Program-made: the position numbers and the translations under genes
Assembly (NCBI RefSeq): GCF_016598615.1
Contig: NZ_CP066831.1
Span: 5,704,001-5,768,000 of the forward strand
Length of the DNA stretch: 64,000 bases
Direction: 5' to 3'
From: Streptomyces liliifuscus
GTDB lineage: Bacteria > Actinomycetota > Actinomycetes > Streptomycetales > Streptomycetaceae
The notes under the pieces: generated by a model
What the model saw: only the letters and a program-made list of their open reading frames with translations
What the model was told of the DNA's origin: nothing
Databases searched by the model: none
Part shown: positions 43,760 through 52,267 of the stretch, one piece after another
Position numbering within the stretch: the stretch's first letter is position 1
How the letters are laid out: every line of letters begins with the position of its first letter

Positions 43760-45234
43760 GCAGCGGCAGAGGCGGCGACCGGGCGCGGGTCAGGGCGTTC
43801 GGGCTGCGTACGCGGCTGTTGCTCGCCTTCCTGCTGGTCGCCGCCGTCAGCGCCGGCACGACGGCCGCGCTGACCTACCGCGAGGCCCGCAACTCGCTGC
43901 TCGAAACCGCCCAGGACACGGCGGTCACCTCCTTCCGCGACCACGTCCAGCAGACGGGCTTCGGCCTGCCCGTGCAGAAGGAGGGACTGGAAGACGTCCT
44001 GCGGGACATCGCGCGCAAGGGCAAGCCCCACCCCTGGGTGGTGTTCGCCGAGTACGGTTCGATCCGCGCCTCCTCGGGCGAGAACCCGGTGTCCACTGTC
44101 ATCACCCCCGAACTGCGCCGCGCCGCGCGGGCCAACCCCCACGGCAGCTTCGAGCGGGTCGTCAAGGACGGCGTCCCCTACCTGACCATCGCCATGCCCA
44201 CCGTCTTCAAGACCGGCCCGGACAGCCTGCTGCCCAGCGGACTCGTCCTGTACGCCGTCATGCGGATGACCGACGAGCAGGTCAACGTCGACGCCCTCCT
44301 CATGGCCGGCCGCGACGGAGCCCTGCCCGGCCTCGCCGTCTCGCTGATCCCCGGCCTGATCGCCGCACGCAGCGTGCTGCGACCGGTACGGAAGCTGCGC
44401 GAGGCGGCCCACAACATGGGCAACGGCAGACTCGACACCAGGATTCCGGTGCGCGGCAGCGACGAACTGGCCGACCTGGCACGCACCTTCAACGAGTCGG
44501 CGGGCCAACTGGAGCGGTCCGTACGGGAGTTGCGCGAGGCGGAGGAACGCGCCCGCCGCTTCGCCTCCGACGTCTCGCACGAACTGCGCACTCCCCTCGC
44601 CGGAATGCTCGCGGTCACGGAGGTGCTCGACGAGGACGCGGACGGTCTGGACGCCGACACCGCCCGGGCGGTCCGGCTGGTCAGCGCGGAGACCGGAAAG
44701 CTCGCCGTGCTCGTCGAGGACCTGATGGAGATCTCCCGCTTCGACGCCCGCGCGGCCGAGCTGAACGCCGACGAGGTCGACGTGGCCGAGGCCATCCGCA
44801 AGACGCTCGGCAACCGGCACTGGACCGACGACCGGATCCGTACCGAACTCCCCGACGGCATCCGGGCCCGGCTCGACCCGCGTCGCTTCGACGTCGTGAT
44901 CGCCAACCTTGTCGGCAACGCCCTTCGGCACGGTGGTGCGCCCGTCACCGTACGGCTGCGTGCCGAGGAACGCTCGCCGGGCCCGCCCGTGCTGGTCACC
45001 GACGTCGTGGACAACGGACCCGGTATCCGCCCCGAAGCGCTCCCGCACATCTTCGACCGCTTCTACAAGGCCGACGCGGCCCGCACCCGCTCGGCCGGCA
45101 GCGGCCTGGGGCTGGCGATCACCCTGGAGAACGTGAAGCTGCACGGCGGCACGATCCACGCCGGGAACCGGCCGGGGGGCGGTGCCGTCTTCGCCGTCGA
45201 GATACCGCTTCACGTGGAGGGGACCGGCGGATGA
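43756..45234 (+). CDS. Envelope sensor histidine kinase
   Basis: 492 residues. TM1 (TRLLLAFLLVAAVSAGTTAALTY), a periplasmic domain of about 170 residues, TM2 (LPGLAVSLIPGLIAA), a HAMP linker (PVRKLREAAHNMGNGRLDTRIPVRGSDELADLARTFNE), DHp with H-box DVSHELRTPL, and a HATPase (NLVGNALRHGG, VDNGPGI, GSGLGLAITL). GTG start overlaps the regulator stop by 4 bases (GTGA), and its own stop overlaps the lipoprotein start by 4 (ATGA). The stimulus is probably extracytoplasmic and may be passed by that lipoprotein. Confidence 0.92.
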   Translation: MSSGRGGDRARVRAFGLRTRLLLAFLLVAAVSAGTTAALTYREARNSLLETAQDTAVTSFRDHVQQTGFGLPVQKEGLEDVLRDIARKGKPHPWVVFAEYGSIRASSGENPVSTVITPELRRAARANPHGSFERVVKDGVPYLTIAMPTVFKTGPDSLLPSGLVLYAVMRMTDEQVNVDALLMAGRDGALPGLAVSLIPGLIAARSVLRPVRKLREAAHNMGNGRLDTRIPVRGSDELADLARTFNESAGQLERSVRELREAEERARRFASDVSHELRTPLAGMLAVTEVLDEDADGLDADTARAVRLVSAETGKLAVLVEDLMEISRFDARAAELNADEVDVAEAIRKTLGNRHWTDDRIRTELPDGIRARLDPRRFDVVIANLVGNALRHGGAPVTVRLRAEERSPGPPVLVTDVVDNGPGIRPEALPHIFDRFYKADAARTRSAGSGLGLAITLENVKLHGGTIHAGNRPGGGAVFAVEIPLHVEGTGG

Positions 45235-45956
45235 GGGGTGCGCGGAGGCGCCGAAGCGTGTCGGCCTTCGCCGTCGCGGTCGCCGTACCGCTGCTCGGTG
45301 GCTGCGGTATCCAGGAGACCGACGTCATCGCGGCGGGCGGTCCCGCCAGCGTTCAGGCCTTCTTCGACCGCGACTTCGAGATGCTGCTCTTCTTCCGTGC
45401 CCCCGACGGAGGGCTGAGCCCCGTGATCCGGAGTACCGCGTCCTCGGCCGGGTTCGGCGGCCAGTACAGCGAGTCGGGCTCCGGCGACCAGAACTCCGGC
45501 GCCGCGGTGGGACTGGTGACGACGGAGAAGGTCGTCCTGGCGCTGCTCGCCGGTCCGCAGAAGGTGGACCGGGCCGCGGGCCTGGGCACCGACCTCCCCA
45601 GGACCCGCCCCGGCGGAACCGTGAAGGTCGGCCCCGCCTCGGCCGGCAGGGTCACGACCCGACTGCCCCTCGCCCTGAACGGCCTGAGCAGCACGGCTCT
45701 ACGCCAGCTGACCTGCACGATCGCCTACAGCCAGGACGCCGACGGTCAGGTCGTCGTGGAACTGACGGGCCAGGACGGGGCATCGAGATCCGGCACCTGC
45801 GGGCTCGCCCCCGGCAGCACCGAGAGCAGTGGCGACACCGGGAGCACGGGGAGCACGGGGAACGCACCCGCGGAGGCCGAAACCCGGGCGCGGCCCACGC
45901 CGCCCGCCACGACCGGCACGCCGGCCACCACCGGCGCCCCCGCCACGACCGGCTGA
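45231..45956 (+). CDS. GerMN-type lipoprotein of the two-component operon
   Basis: 241 residues with lipobox PLLGGC and a domain containing VVLALLAGPQKVDRAAGLGTDLP and GRVTTRLPLALNGLSSTALRQLTCTIAYSQ, matching the GerMN/LpqB-like fold. The C-terminal 55 residues are Ser/Gly/Thr/Ala/Pro repeats (SSGDTGSTGSTGN, TTGTPATTGAPATTG) suited to span the wall. LpqB modulates the MtrAB two-component system, and CseA modulates CseBC; by analogy this lipoprotein probably modulates the kinase it is coupled to. Confidence 0.82.
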   Translation: MRGARRRRSVSAFAVAVAVPLLGGCGIQETDVIAAGGPASVQAFFDRDFEMLLFFRAPDGGLSPVIRSTASSAGFGGQYSESGSGDQNSGAAVGLVTTEKVVLALLAGPQKVDRAAGLGTDLPRTRPGGTVKVGPASAGRVTTRLPLALNGLSSTALRQLTCTIAYSQDADGQVVVELTGQDGASRSGTCGLAPGSTESSGDTGSTGSTGNAPAEAETRARPTPPATTGTPATTGAPATTG

Positions 45957-46003
45957 GCCCCTGTCACAGGGGGGGGAGCCGATCGGGGCGGCCGGCCCGC
46001 GGC

Positions 46004-46837
46004 TCAGTGGTCGTCGGTGATGGTGGTCGCGATGCCGTTGCTGATCTCGACCTCGGCGGAGAAGCCCTTCTTGGCGGCCGCCTCCAGCTGGGCTTCGGTG
46101 CACTCGATGCCGCCCTCGCCGCCCGGCCCGGTGTTCACGGCGTCGCAGATGTCGTCGTAGCCCATGATCTTGGTGTCGTCGGCGACGAGGAACTGCTGCT
46201 CGGTGCCCTTCATGTCGGAGACGGTGTACTTGCCCGGCGCCAGGTAGGAGACGTTGCCGAACCAGGTTCCGTTGACGCCCTTGCCCTTGTTGACGCCCTC
46301 GATGACGGACTCGTCGCGGCCGGAGCCCGAGTCGGAGTCCGAACCGGAGGAGCCGGAGCCGGAATCGGAGCCGGTGTCCTGCTGGGCGGCGCGGCGCTCG
46401 GTCACCAGGGTCGCGGCGCCGTTCTTCATCTCCACGTCGGCGTTCACGGCACCCTTCTTGAGGGCCGCCTCCAGCTGGTCCAGGGTGCACGGCGCGTCCA
46501 CCTTGGAGCCGGCCTCGCCGCATATGGTGCCGACGCCGTAGACCTCGGTGTCGTCGGCGACCCAGAACTGCTGGTCCTCCTTGCCCGGTACGGACACGAT
46601 GTACTTGCCCGGGGCGAGGTAGGTGACCTTGCCGTTCTTGAACGAGCCGCTGACGCCCTTGGCGTTCTTGGAGTTCTTGGAGTCCGACGCCTTGTCCGCG
46701 GCTGCCACCGGGCTTGCGGAGCCCGTCGGGCTCTTGCCCGACGAGCTGTCGTCCGTGCCGTTCTGACATGCCGTCAGCAGCAGTCCGGCGGTGAGGGCGG
46801 CGGTGGCGACGATGGCCTGGCGCAGGCGACGGTTCAT
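46004..46837 (-). CDS. Lipoprotein with two tandem copies of one domain
   Basis: 277 residues. Lipobox LLLTAC, a Ser/Lys linker, then two copies of a roughly 85-residue domain. Copy 1: VTYLAPGKYIVSV, QFWVADDTEVYG, TICGEAG, CTLDQLEAALKKG, MKNGAATLVTE. Copy 2: VSYLAPGKYTVSD, QFLVADDTKIMG, DICDAVN, CTEAQLEAAAKKG, ISNGIATTITD. The linker is Gly/Ser/Asp repeats. Each copy has a conserved Cys pair. Function unknown; surface display of a ligand-binding domain is likely. Confidence 0.83.
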   Translation of the reverse strand: MNRRLRQAIVATAALTAGLLLTACQNGTDDSSSGKSPTGSASPVAAADKASDSKNSKNAKGVSGSFKNGKVTYLAPGKYIVSVPGKEDQQFWVADDTEVYGVGTICGEAGSKVDAPCTLDQLEAALKKGAVNADVEMKNGAATLVTERRAAQQDTGSDSGSGSSGSDSDSGSGRDESVIEGVNKGKGVNGTWFGNVSYLAPGKYTVSDMKGTEQQFLVADDTKIMGYDDICDAVNTGPGGEGGIECTEAQLEAAAKKGFSAEVEISNGIATTITDDH

Positions 46838-47262
46838 CACGGGGGATTCCTTCCGGGGGCGGGATGGCGGAGAGCCGGTGGCGTATCCGCCGTTTCCCGC
46901 TCTGTGATCACTATGAGGCTTCCCAGGCCCCACAGGTCACGCCTGTCCTCGCTTCAGAACAGCGCGGTCACACAGCCGTGACACAGCAACACGGCTGCTG
47001 CGTACGCCAGTTGGCACCGCGGCTCGCGGCTCGCGGCTCGCGGCTCGCGGCTCGCGGCTCGCGGCTCGCGGCGGCTGGTGGCGGCCGTTGCCTGGCGCCG
47101 GTGCGGCAGCCGTGTGCCCCCTGCCGGACCGTGAACCCGGCGCGCTGTGGGGATTCTGGGCGGGTCCGCGCGAAGTCCGGTGAAGCGGATCACTGCCAAG
47201 TTCGGGCTGAGTACACTCCGTGACCTGGCAGGACGGACGGTTGTGGGGCGAGGGGTGGCGCG
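46838..47262. promoter_or_regulatory. Divergent region with heptanucleotide repeat
   Basis: 425 bases between the duplicated-domain lipoprotein (minus) and the Ser/Thr kinase (plus). It holds the GCGGCTC array at 47019-47067 and presumably both promoters; a TACACT hexamer at 47211-47216 is a possible -10 for the kinase gene. No gene is supported. Confidence 0.45.
47019..47067. repeat. Seven perfect tandem GCGGCTC units
   Basis: 49 bases of an exact 7-base repeat, followed by a partial unit. Length 7 rules out a codon-based origin. A candidate variable-number locus. Confidence 0.92.
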
Positions 47263-49257
47263 GTGCTGGTGACGCCGGAGGCCGGGGACAGGATCGCCGA
47301 CCGGTATCTCTTGCGGGAGCCCATCGGCAGGGGCGGCATGGGTGTCGTCTGGCTGGCCTGGGACGAGCGGCTCGAACGGCGGGTCGCGGTCAAGTGCGCA
47401 CGCCTGGACGACGATCGGGCCACGCGACGGCTCATGGGCGAGGCGCGCAACGCCGGGCGGCTGCACCACCCGAACATCGTGGGCGTCTTCGACTTCGTCG
47501 ACGAGGGCGCCACCTGCTGGATCATCATGGAGTACGTCCCCTCGCGCAGCCTCGCCCAGATGGTGACGGAGAGCGGCCCGCTCACGCCCGAGGAGGCCGG
47601 TTCGATCGGCTGCCAGATCGCGGCCGCGTTGGCGAAGTCCCACAACGAGGGTGTGGTGCACGGCGATGTGACGCCGGAGAACATCCTCGTCACCGACGAA
47701 GGCATCGCGAGACTCACCGACTTCGGGATCTCGCGGGCCCTGTGGAGCGACGTCACGCACAGCACGATGGCCGGTGTGCGCGGCAAACCCCGGTATCTGG
47801 CCCCGGAGTTGGCCAAGGGGCAGCCCGCGGGCGAGAAGTCCGACGTGTTCTCCCTGGGCGCCTCCCTGTTCTCGGCGGTCGAGGGCCGGTCGCCGTACGG
47901 GGAGGCCGAACACCCCATGGCGTATCTGGCCCGTGCGGTCGAGGGGCACATCGAGCCCGCGCACCGGGCCGGCCCGCTGGACGGGCCGCTCACCGCCCTG
48001 CTGGAGGTGGAGCCCCGTCGCCGGCCCGACGCCGCCAGAGCACAGCAGCTGCTGACGCGCGCGGCACCCCCGCCCCCGCACATACAGGAGCAGTTGCACG
48101 ACAGCCGTACGGGGGACCACGCGTCCCGCACACTCCGGCTGCGCCGACTCCTGCGCAGCCAGGGGGACTTCACGCCCTTCATGCTGCAGCCGCCACGGCC
48201 CGTACGCCGACGACGCCACCACCCTTTGGCAATCACGGCGGTGGCTCTGCTCGCGGCGGGCGCGATCACGGCCGGGCTCGTCCTCTTCGGCCCGTGGGCC
48301 TCGAAGGACCAGGGCGACAAGGACGGCCGTACCGGCGCGGCCGACGCGAAACCGTCGGCCTCGGCGCGGGCCGGTGCCATCGGCGACGAGCGCACGGCGG
48401 ACCCCTGCGGCCTGCTCGGTGCGGCCTCGCTGAGCCGCTTCGGCGGCACCGCGCTCGACCCCGACTACGGGGAGATCGACCGGTGCGACGTCCTGGTGCG
48501 CAACAACAGCGGTGACGACAACGCGGACGTCGAGGTGAACCTCGACTCGGACCGGGACGAATTCGACGACGTCCTGTCCACGCGCCTGGTCGGCGACCTC
48601 ACGGTCGTGACGCTCAAGCGGGACGGGAACGCCTGCGAACGGGCCGTCCTGACCACCGACGGCAAGCAGGTCCGCGTCATCGGGAAACAGCTGGGCAAGG
48701 CGGCGCCCGACCCGTGCCAGATGGCCGACGCCGCCTCCGACCGTGTCGTCGGCGTGCTGGCCGAGGGCCCGGTCCCGCGCCGTTCGTCGTCGCCGGCCGC
48801 GAACTCCCTGGCCCGGCTCGACACCTGCACACTGCTCGACGCCACCGAGCTCAAGCGGCTGCCCGGTGTCGGGGTGGACAATCGGGACCGCGGCTTCGGT
48901 TCCTGGGACTGCGACTGGTCGAGCGACGACGGCAACCGCGCGGTGGAGATCCAGTTCAGCCGGGACAACTCCCTGGACGCGGACGACGGAACACCGGTGG
49001 ACGTCGCCGGCACGAAGAGCTACTTCGTCGCGGACGAGGCAGAGGACGACAGTTGCACCGTACGGACTCCGCACCGCGTCTACCGGAACTCGGTCGGCGA
49101 CCCCACCACGGAACTCTTCCAGCTGACCGTGTACGCCCCGCAGCCGGACAGGCAACTGTGCGACACCGCAACGAAGTTCGCGGCCGTCGTCGTACGGAAC
49201 ATCGCGAAGCGACTGCCGGGGGCGGGGACGGACACGGGCACGGGGGCGGGGACGTGA
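47263..49257 (+). CDS. Receptor Ser/Thr protein kinase with DUF3558-like sensor modules
   Basis: 664 residues. Kinase domain 10-265: GRGGMGVVWLA, VAVK Lys44, catalytic loop VHGDVTPENIL, DFGISR, and PRYLAPEL. The catalytic loop has Gly where most Hanks kinases have Arg (HGD instead of HRD). One helix at about 322-347 (LAITAVALLAAGAITAGLVLF) leads outside to two similar Cys-containing modules (CGLLGAASLSRFGG... and CTLLDATELKRLPG...WDCDWSS) resembling DUF3558. The FHA gene follows after one base, so it is the likely partner or substrate reader. Confidence 0.9.
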   Translation: MLVTPEAGDRIADRYLLREPIGRGGMGVVWLAWDERLERRVAVKCARLDDDRATRRLMGEARNAGRLHHPNIVGVFDFVDEGATCWIIMEYVPSRSLAQMVTESGPLTPEEAGSIGCQIAAALAKSHNEGVVHGDVTPENILVTDEGIARLTDFGISRALWSDVTHSTMAGVRGKPRYLAPELAKGQPAGEKSDVFSLGASLFSAVEGRSPYGEAEHPMAYLARAVEGHIEPAHRAGPLDGPLTALLEVEPRRRPDAARAQQLLTRAAPPPPHIQEQLHDSRTGDHASRTLRLRRLLRSQGDFTPFMLQPPRPVRRRRHHPLAITAVALLAAGAITAGLVLFGPWASKDQGDKDGRTGAADAKPSASARAGAIGDERTADPCGLLGAASLSRFGGTALDPDYGEIDRCDVLVRNNSGDDNADVEVNLDSDRDEFDDVLSTRLVGDLTVVTLKRDGNACERAVLTTDGKQVRVIGKQLGKAAPDPCQMADAASDRVVGVLAEGPVPRRSSSPAANSLARLDTCTLLDATELKRLPGVGVDNRDRGFGSWDCDWSSDDGNRAVEIQFSRDNSLDADDGTPVDVAGTKSYFVADEAEDDSCTVRTPHRVYRNSVGDPTTELFQLTVYAPQPDRQLCDTATKFAAVVVRNIAKRLPGAGTDTGTGAGT

Positions 49258-49258
49258 C

Positions 49259-50131
49259 ATGACCGAGCCGGGAATGGCACGGAGACGGCCGGGGGAACGA
49301 CGGCCGGGTGAGCGACGGCCAGGGGAACGGCGGCCGGGTGAGCGGGGAATGCCCGCTGCGGGCGGCCGGTTCCTGCCCGCCACCCACGGGAGCCTCGCCC
49401 GGGGCGCGTCCGCGCCGCTGCCCGGCACCCTCTTCGCCCTCGCGCTGACCGGAGGCATGACGATGGGACCCGGGGACGGGCGCGAGATCCTGTTCGGCCG
49501 CAACCGGCCCGAGGTACACGTCTGCCTCGGCGAGGACGACCCCCGGCTCAGCCGCCACCAGGGCACGCTCGCCCACCGGGACGGCCGCTGGTGGGTGAGC
49601 AACGCCGGGCGGCTGCCGATCCGGTGCGCCGGCGCCCGCCTGCTGTTCCGGGGCGAGGAGCCACTGCCGCTCGACATCGGCTACACCCCGCTGTTCGTCG
49701 GCGGTTCACGTGGGCGCGAGCACCTGCTGGAGGTCTTCGTCACCGGCCCCGAGGGCGAGCGGCCACGGCCGCGGCACGGTGACGTCACCCGCCCGCCCCG
49801 GGTGTGGATCCTGACCGAGCAGGAGAAGCTCGCCCTCGTCGTACTGGGCCGGCGGTACCTGCTCCACGAGCCCCGGCCGCAGCCGCTGACCTGGAGACAG
49901 ACCGCCGCCGAACTCGCCGAGTCGCAGCCGCACGCGGGCTGGACGGACAAGCGTGTCGAGCACCTGGTCAACGGCGTCCGCACCCGCCTGTCCCGCGACG
50001 GAGTGCCCTGGCTGACCCGCGAGGAACTCGGCGAGCCCCTGGGCAACGCCCTCAACGACAACCTGATCCGCGCGCTGCTGACGTCGACCACGCTCGTACC
50101 GATGGACTTGGCGTTGATCGACGCGGCCTGA
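49259..50131 (+). CDS. FHA-domain protein with C-terminal helix-turn-helix-like domain
   Basis: 290 residues. The FHA core EILFGRNRPEVHVCLGEDDPRLSRHQGTLAHRDGRWWVSNAG has the phosphothreonine-binding Gly-Arg-Asn, Ser-Arg-His and Asn residues. The last 110 residues (LTEQEKLALVVLGRRYLL, TWRQTAAELAESQ, RVEHLVNGVRTRL) look like a winged helix. The N-terminus has four RPGER repeats; the true start could be ATG 49349, after the repeats. Coupled to the kinase, it probably reads its phospho-threonines and may act on DNA. Confidence 0.85.
   Translation: MTEPGMARRRPGERRPGERRPGERRPGERGMPAAGGRFLPATHGSLARGASAPLPGTLFALALTGGMTMGPGDGREILFGRNRPEVHVCLGEDDPRLSRHQGTLAHRDGRWWVSNAGRLPIRCAGARLLFRGEEPLPLDIGYTPLFVGGSRGREHLLEVFVTGPEGERPRPRHGDVTRPPRVWILTEQEKLALVVLGRRYLLHEPRPQPLTWRQTAAELAESQPHAGWTDKRVEHLVNGVRTRLSRDGVPWLTREELGEPLGNALNDNLIRALLTSTTLVPMDLALIDAA
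49287..49346 (+). repeat. Four 15-base tandem repeats encoding RPGER
   Basis: Units start with GGCCGGG or GGCCAGG and alternate between GGGGAAC and GGTGAGC variants, which suggests a 30-base unit duplicated. In frame with the FHA gene. Confidence 0.85.
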
Positions 50132-50160
50132 CGCGCGCTCCCGGCGTCTCGTGGCAGGTG

Positions 50161-50835
50161 TCATTTCCGCGTGGGGCGTCGACTGGGCAGCCAGGTGTCG
50201 ACGGCGGCCGCCAGTTCGTCACGACCTGTGAAGACGTGTCCGTTCATGCCCAGGGCCTGCGCGGCCCGTACGTTCTCCTCGCGGTCGTCGACGAAGAGGA
50301 AGTCGGCCGGGGCGGCCCGCATGGCGATCACGCAGTGATGGAAGGCCGCCGGGGCCGGCTTGGCCGCCTTGATCTTCCCGGAGAAGGCCACGTGGTCCAG
50401 GGTGTGCAGCCAGGGCTGCGCCGTGAGGAAGGCGTCCGCGTGGTCCGAGGGGATGTTGGACAGCAGGGCGACCTCGGTGACGGCACGGAGGGACTGGACG
50501 TAGGCGACCATCCGGTTGTCCACGCGTGACCAGCTGTCGATGTCGGCGAGGCGCAGTTCCTCGATCGTGCCGGCGTCGACGGACGGGGACGGGGAGAGGG
50601 ACGTGGACAGGGGCGGGGACGGTGGCGGGGACAGCGATCGCAGTACGGCGGTCCAGTACTCGGGCGCGGACTGCCGACCGGCGTCGTACGGCGGGCGGCA
50701 GGCCCAGTAGGCCGCGGTGAAGGCGTCGGTGGGTGTGTGACAGCGGGCGGCCATCTTGGCCAGGGCGCCCGGGCGTTGGTGGCGGGCTATGACCCCGAAG
50801 AGGTCGAACAGCACGATGTGTCGGTCGGTGGGCAT
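50161..50835 (-). CDS. HAD-superfamily hydrolase
   Basis: 224 residues. Motif I is FDLFGV (Asp nucleophile without the usual second Asp), motif II VALLSNIPS, motif III Lys in KAAKPAPAAFHH, motif IV FLFVDDREENV. This is the epoxide-hydrolase-N/haloacid-dehalogenase-like branch (subfamily IA). The cap domain carries an insertion of Pro/Ser repeats (SLSPPPSPPLSTSLSPSPS). It lies 82 bases downstream of an MFS gene in the same direction, so they are probably co-transcribed. Confidence 0.87.
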   Translation of the reverse strand: MPTDRHIVLFDLFGVIARHQRPGALAKMAARCHTPTDAFTAAYWACRPPYDAGRQSAPEYWTAVLRSLSPPPSPPLSTSLSPSPSVDAGTIEELRLADIDSWSRVDNRMVAYVQSLRAVTEVALLSNIPSDHADAFLTAQPWLHTLDHVAFSGKIKAAKPAPAAFHHCVIAMRAAPADFLFVDDREENVRAAQALGMNGHVFTGRDELAAAVDTWLPSRRPTRK

Positions 50836-50917
50836 GGTGAGGGTTCCTCCGGGTTCTGACGGCCGGGGCGGGAGGAGAAGCCTGTGCGGCACGGAGTGAG
50901 CCGCGCCGCACAGGCGG

Positions 50918-52255
50918 TCAGCGGCTGCCGTGTGCCGGCTCGCGCGTGCGGCGCGTGCGGTCGGAATCGGTACGCAGGATCCCGGCGGCCACGGCGGTGA
51001 TCGCACACAGCAGGATCAGCAGTACGAAGGTGTGGTTCAGGGCGGTGAAGTGGGTGAGCCAGCCGATGACGGCGGGGCCGGCGAGCATGCCGACGTAGCC
51101 GAGCCCGGCGACGCGGGAGACATTGGCGCCCGCGGCGGAGGGTTCGGCGTGCCCGGCCGCGCTGAACAACTGCGGGACACAGCCGGACAGCCCCAGACCG
51201 AACAGCGCCCACCCCGCGAACGCGGCCCAGATCCACGGGGAGACGGTCACGATCGCGATGCCGACGGCGGCCGTCGCCGCGCCGTATCGCAGGATCGCCA
51301 TGGACCCGAACCGGTCGGCCAGGCGGTCGGCGAGCAGCCGGCCGATGGTCATGGTCGCCGCGAAGGTGCCGTACGCGAACGCGGCGGTGCTCGCGGGTGC
51401 ACCGAGTACGTCTTTGAGGTGCAGCGCGCTCCAGTCGTTGGCGGCTCCCTCGCACAGCATGACCATCAGGGCCAGGGCGGCGAGGATCCAGATGCGCCCG
51501 CTGGTGCCGCGGCGCGCGGTGGACGACGCCTGCCCGGCCCGACCCGCGGAATTGCCCTCCCTCGCGGAGTCCGCCTCCTGTACGACATCGGTGTCGGCCG
51601 TGGTGTCGGTATCGGTATCGGTGTCGGCCGTGGAGTCGGCGGTGGAGTCGGCGGTGGAGTCGGCCTTCCGTACAGGGCCGGTGTCGGCAGCGGCAGGCGC
51701 GGCCGGTAGCAGCGCACGTGCCGACACCAGGGCGATCACGATGCCCAGGGCTCCCACGGCGGCCATGCCCGCGGCCGGGCCCAGACCGGCGCTCGCCGCC
51801 GCCGCTCCGACGAGCGCGGCGACGACGCCCCCGACCGAGAACGTGGCGTGGAAGGCCGACATGACGGGCCGTCCGTACGCCTTCTCCACGTGCACGGCGT
51901 GGGCGTTCATGCTCACGTCCAGGCAGCCGTTGCAGAACCCGAAGACCAGCAGGGCACCCGCCAGCGTCCACGGATCCCGGGGTAGGCCGGGCAGCACCAG
52001 GGCCGCGCTGCACAGCACGCCGGTGGCGGGGACGACGACGCGCGCCCCGAGGGAGTCGGTCAGACGCCCGGCCACCTGCATACCGATGAAGGCCCCGAGC
52101 CCCAGCAGCACCAGCAGTCCCCCGAGCGTCGCGTGGCTGATGCCCACGCGCTCCTCGATGGCGGGGATGTTCACCACCCAGATGCCCATCAGGGTGCCGC
52201 AGAGGCTGAAGTAGACGAAGGTCGCGACCCGGGCGGCCCGAAGCGGATGGTTCAT
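50918..52255 (-). CDS. MFS transporter (FucP/YbjJ-like)
   Basis: 445 residues. FVYFSLCGTLMGIWVVNIPAIEERVGISHATLG and GCLDVSMNAHAVHVEKAYGRPVMSAFHATFSVGG are typical of the YbjJ/fucose-permease group. The central loop holds an unusual ADSTADSTADSTADTDTDTDTTADTD repeat. GGTGG precedes ATG 52255. It is divergent from a DeoR regulator across an 89-base region with nested dyads and is followed by a HAD phosphatase gene; a similar MFS + HAD pairing (ybjJ/ybjI) exists in E. coli. Substrate is likely a sugar or sugar derivative. Confidence 0.87.
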   Translation of the reverse strand: MNHPLRAARVATFVYFSLCGTLMGIWVVNIPAIEERVGISHATLGGLLVLLGLGAFIGMQVAGRLTDSLGARVVVPATGVLCSAALVLPGLPRDPWTLAGALLVFGFCNGCLDVSMNAHAVHVEKAYGRPVMSAFHATFSVGGVVAALVGAAAASAGLGPAAGMAAVGALGIVIALVSARALLPAAPAAADTGPVRKADSTADSTADSTADTDTDTDTTADTDVVQEADSAREGNSAGRAGQASSTARRGTSGRIWILAALALMVMLCEGAANDWSALHLKDVLGAPASTAAFAYGTFAATMTIGRLLADRLADRFGSMAILRYGAATAAVGIAIVTVSPWIWAAFAGWALFGLGLSGCVPQLFSAAGHAEPSAAGANVSRVAGLGYVGMLAGPAVIGWLTHFTALNHTFVLLILLCAITAVAAGILRTDSDRTRRTREPAHGSR

Positions 52256-52267
52256 GAAAGCCACCGT

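Noticed and set aside
47019..47067. GCGGCTC array as a CRISPR or origin iteron
   Set aside because: Unit is 7 bases with no spacers, and no cas or replication genes are near.
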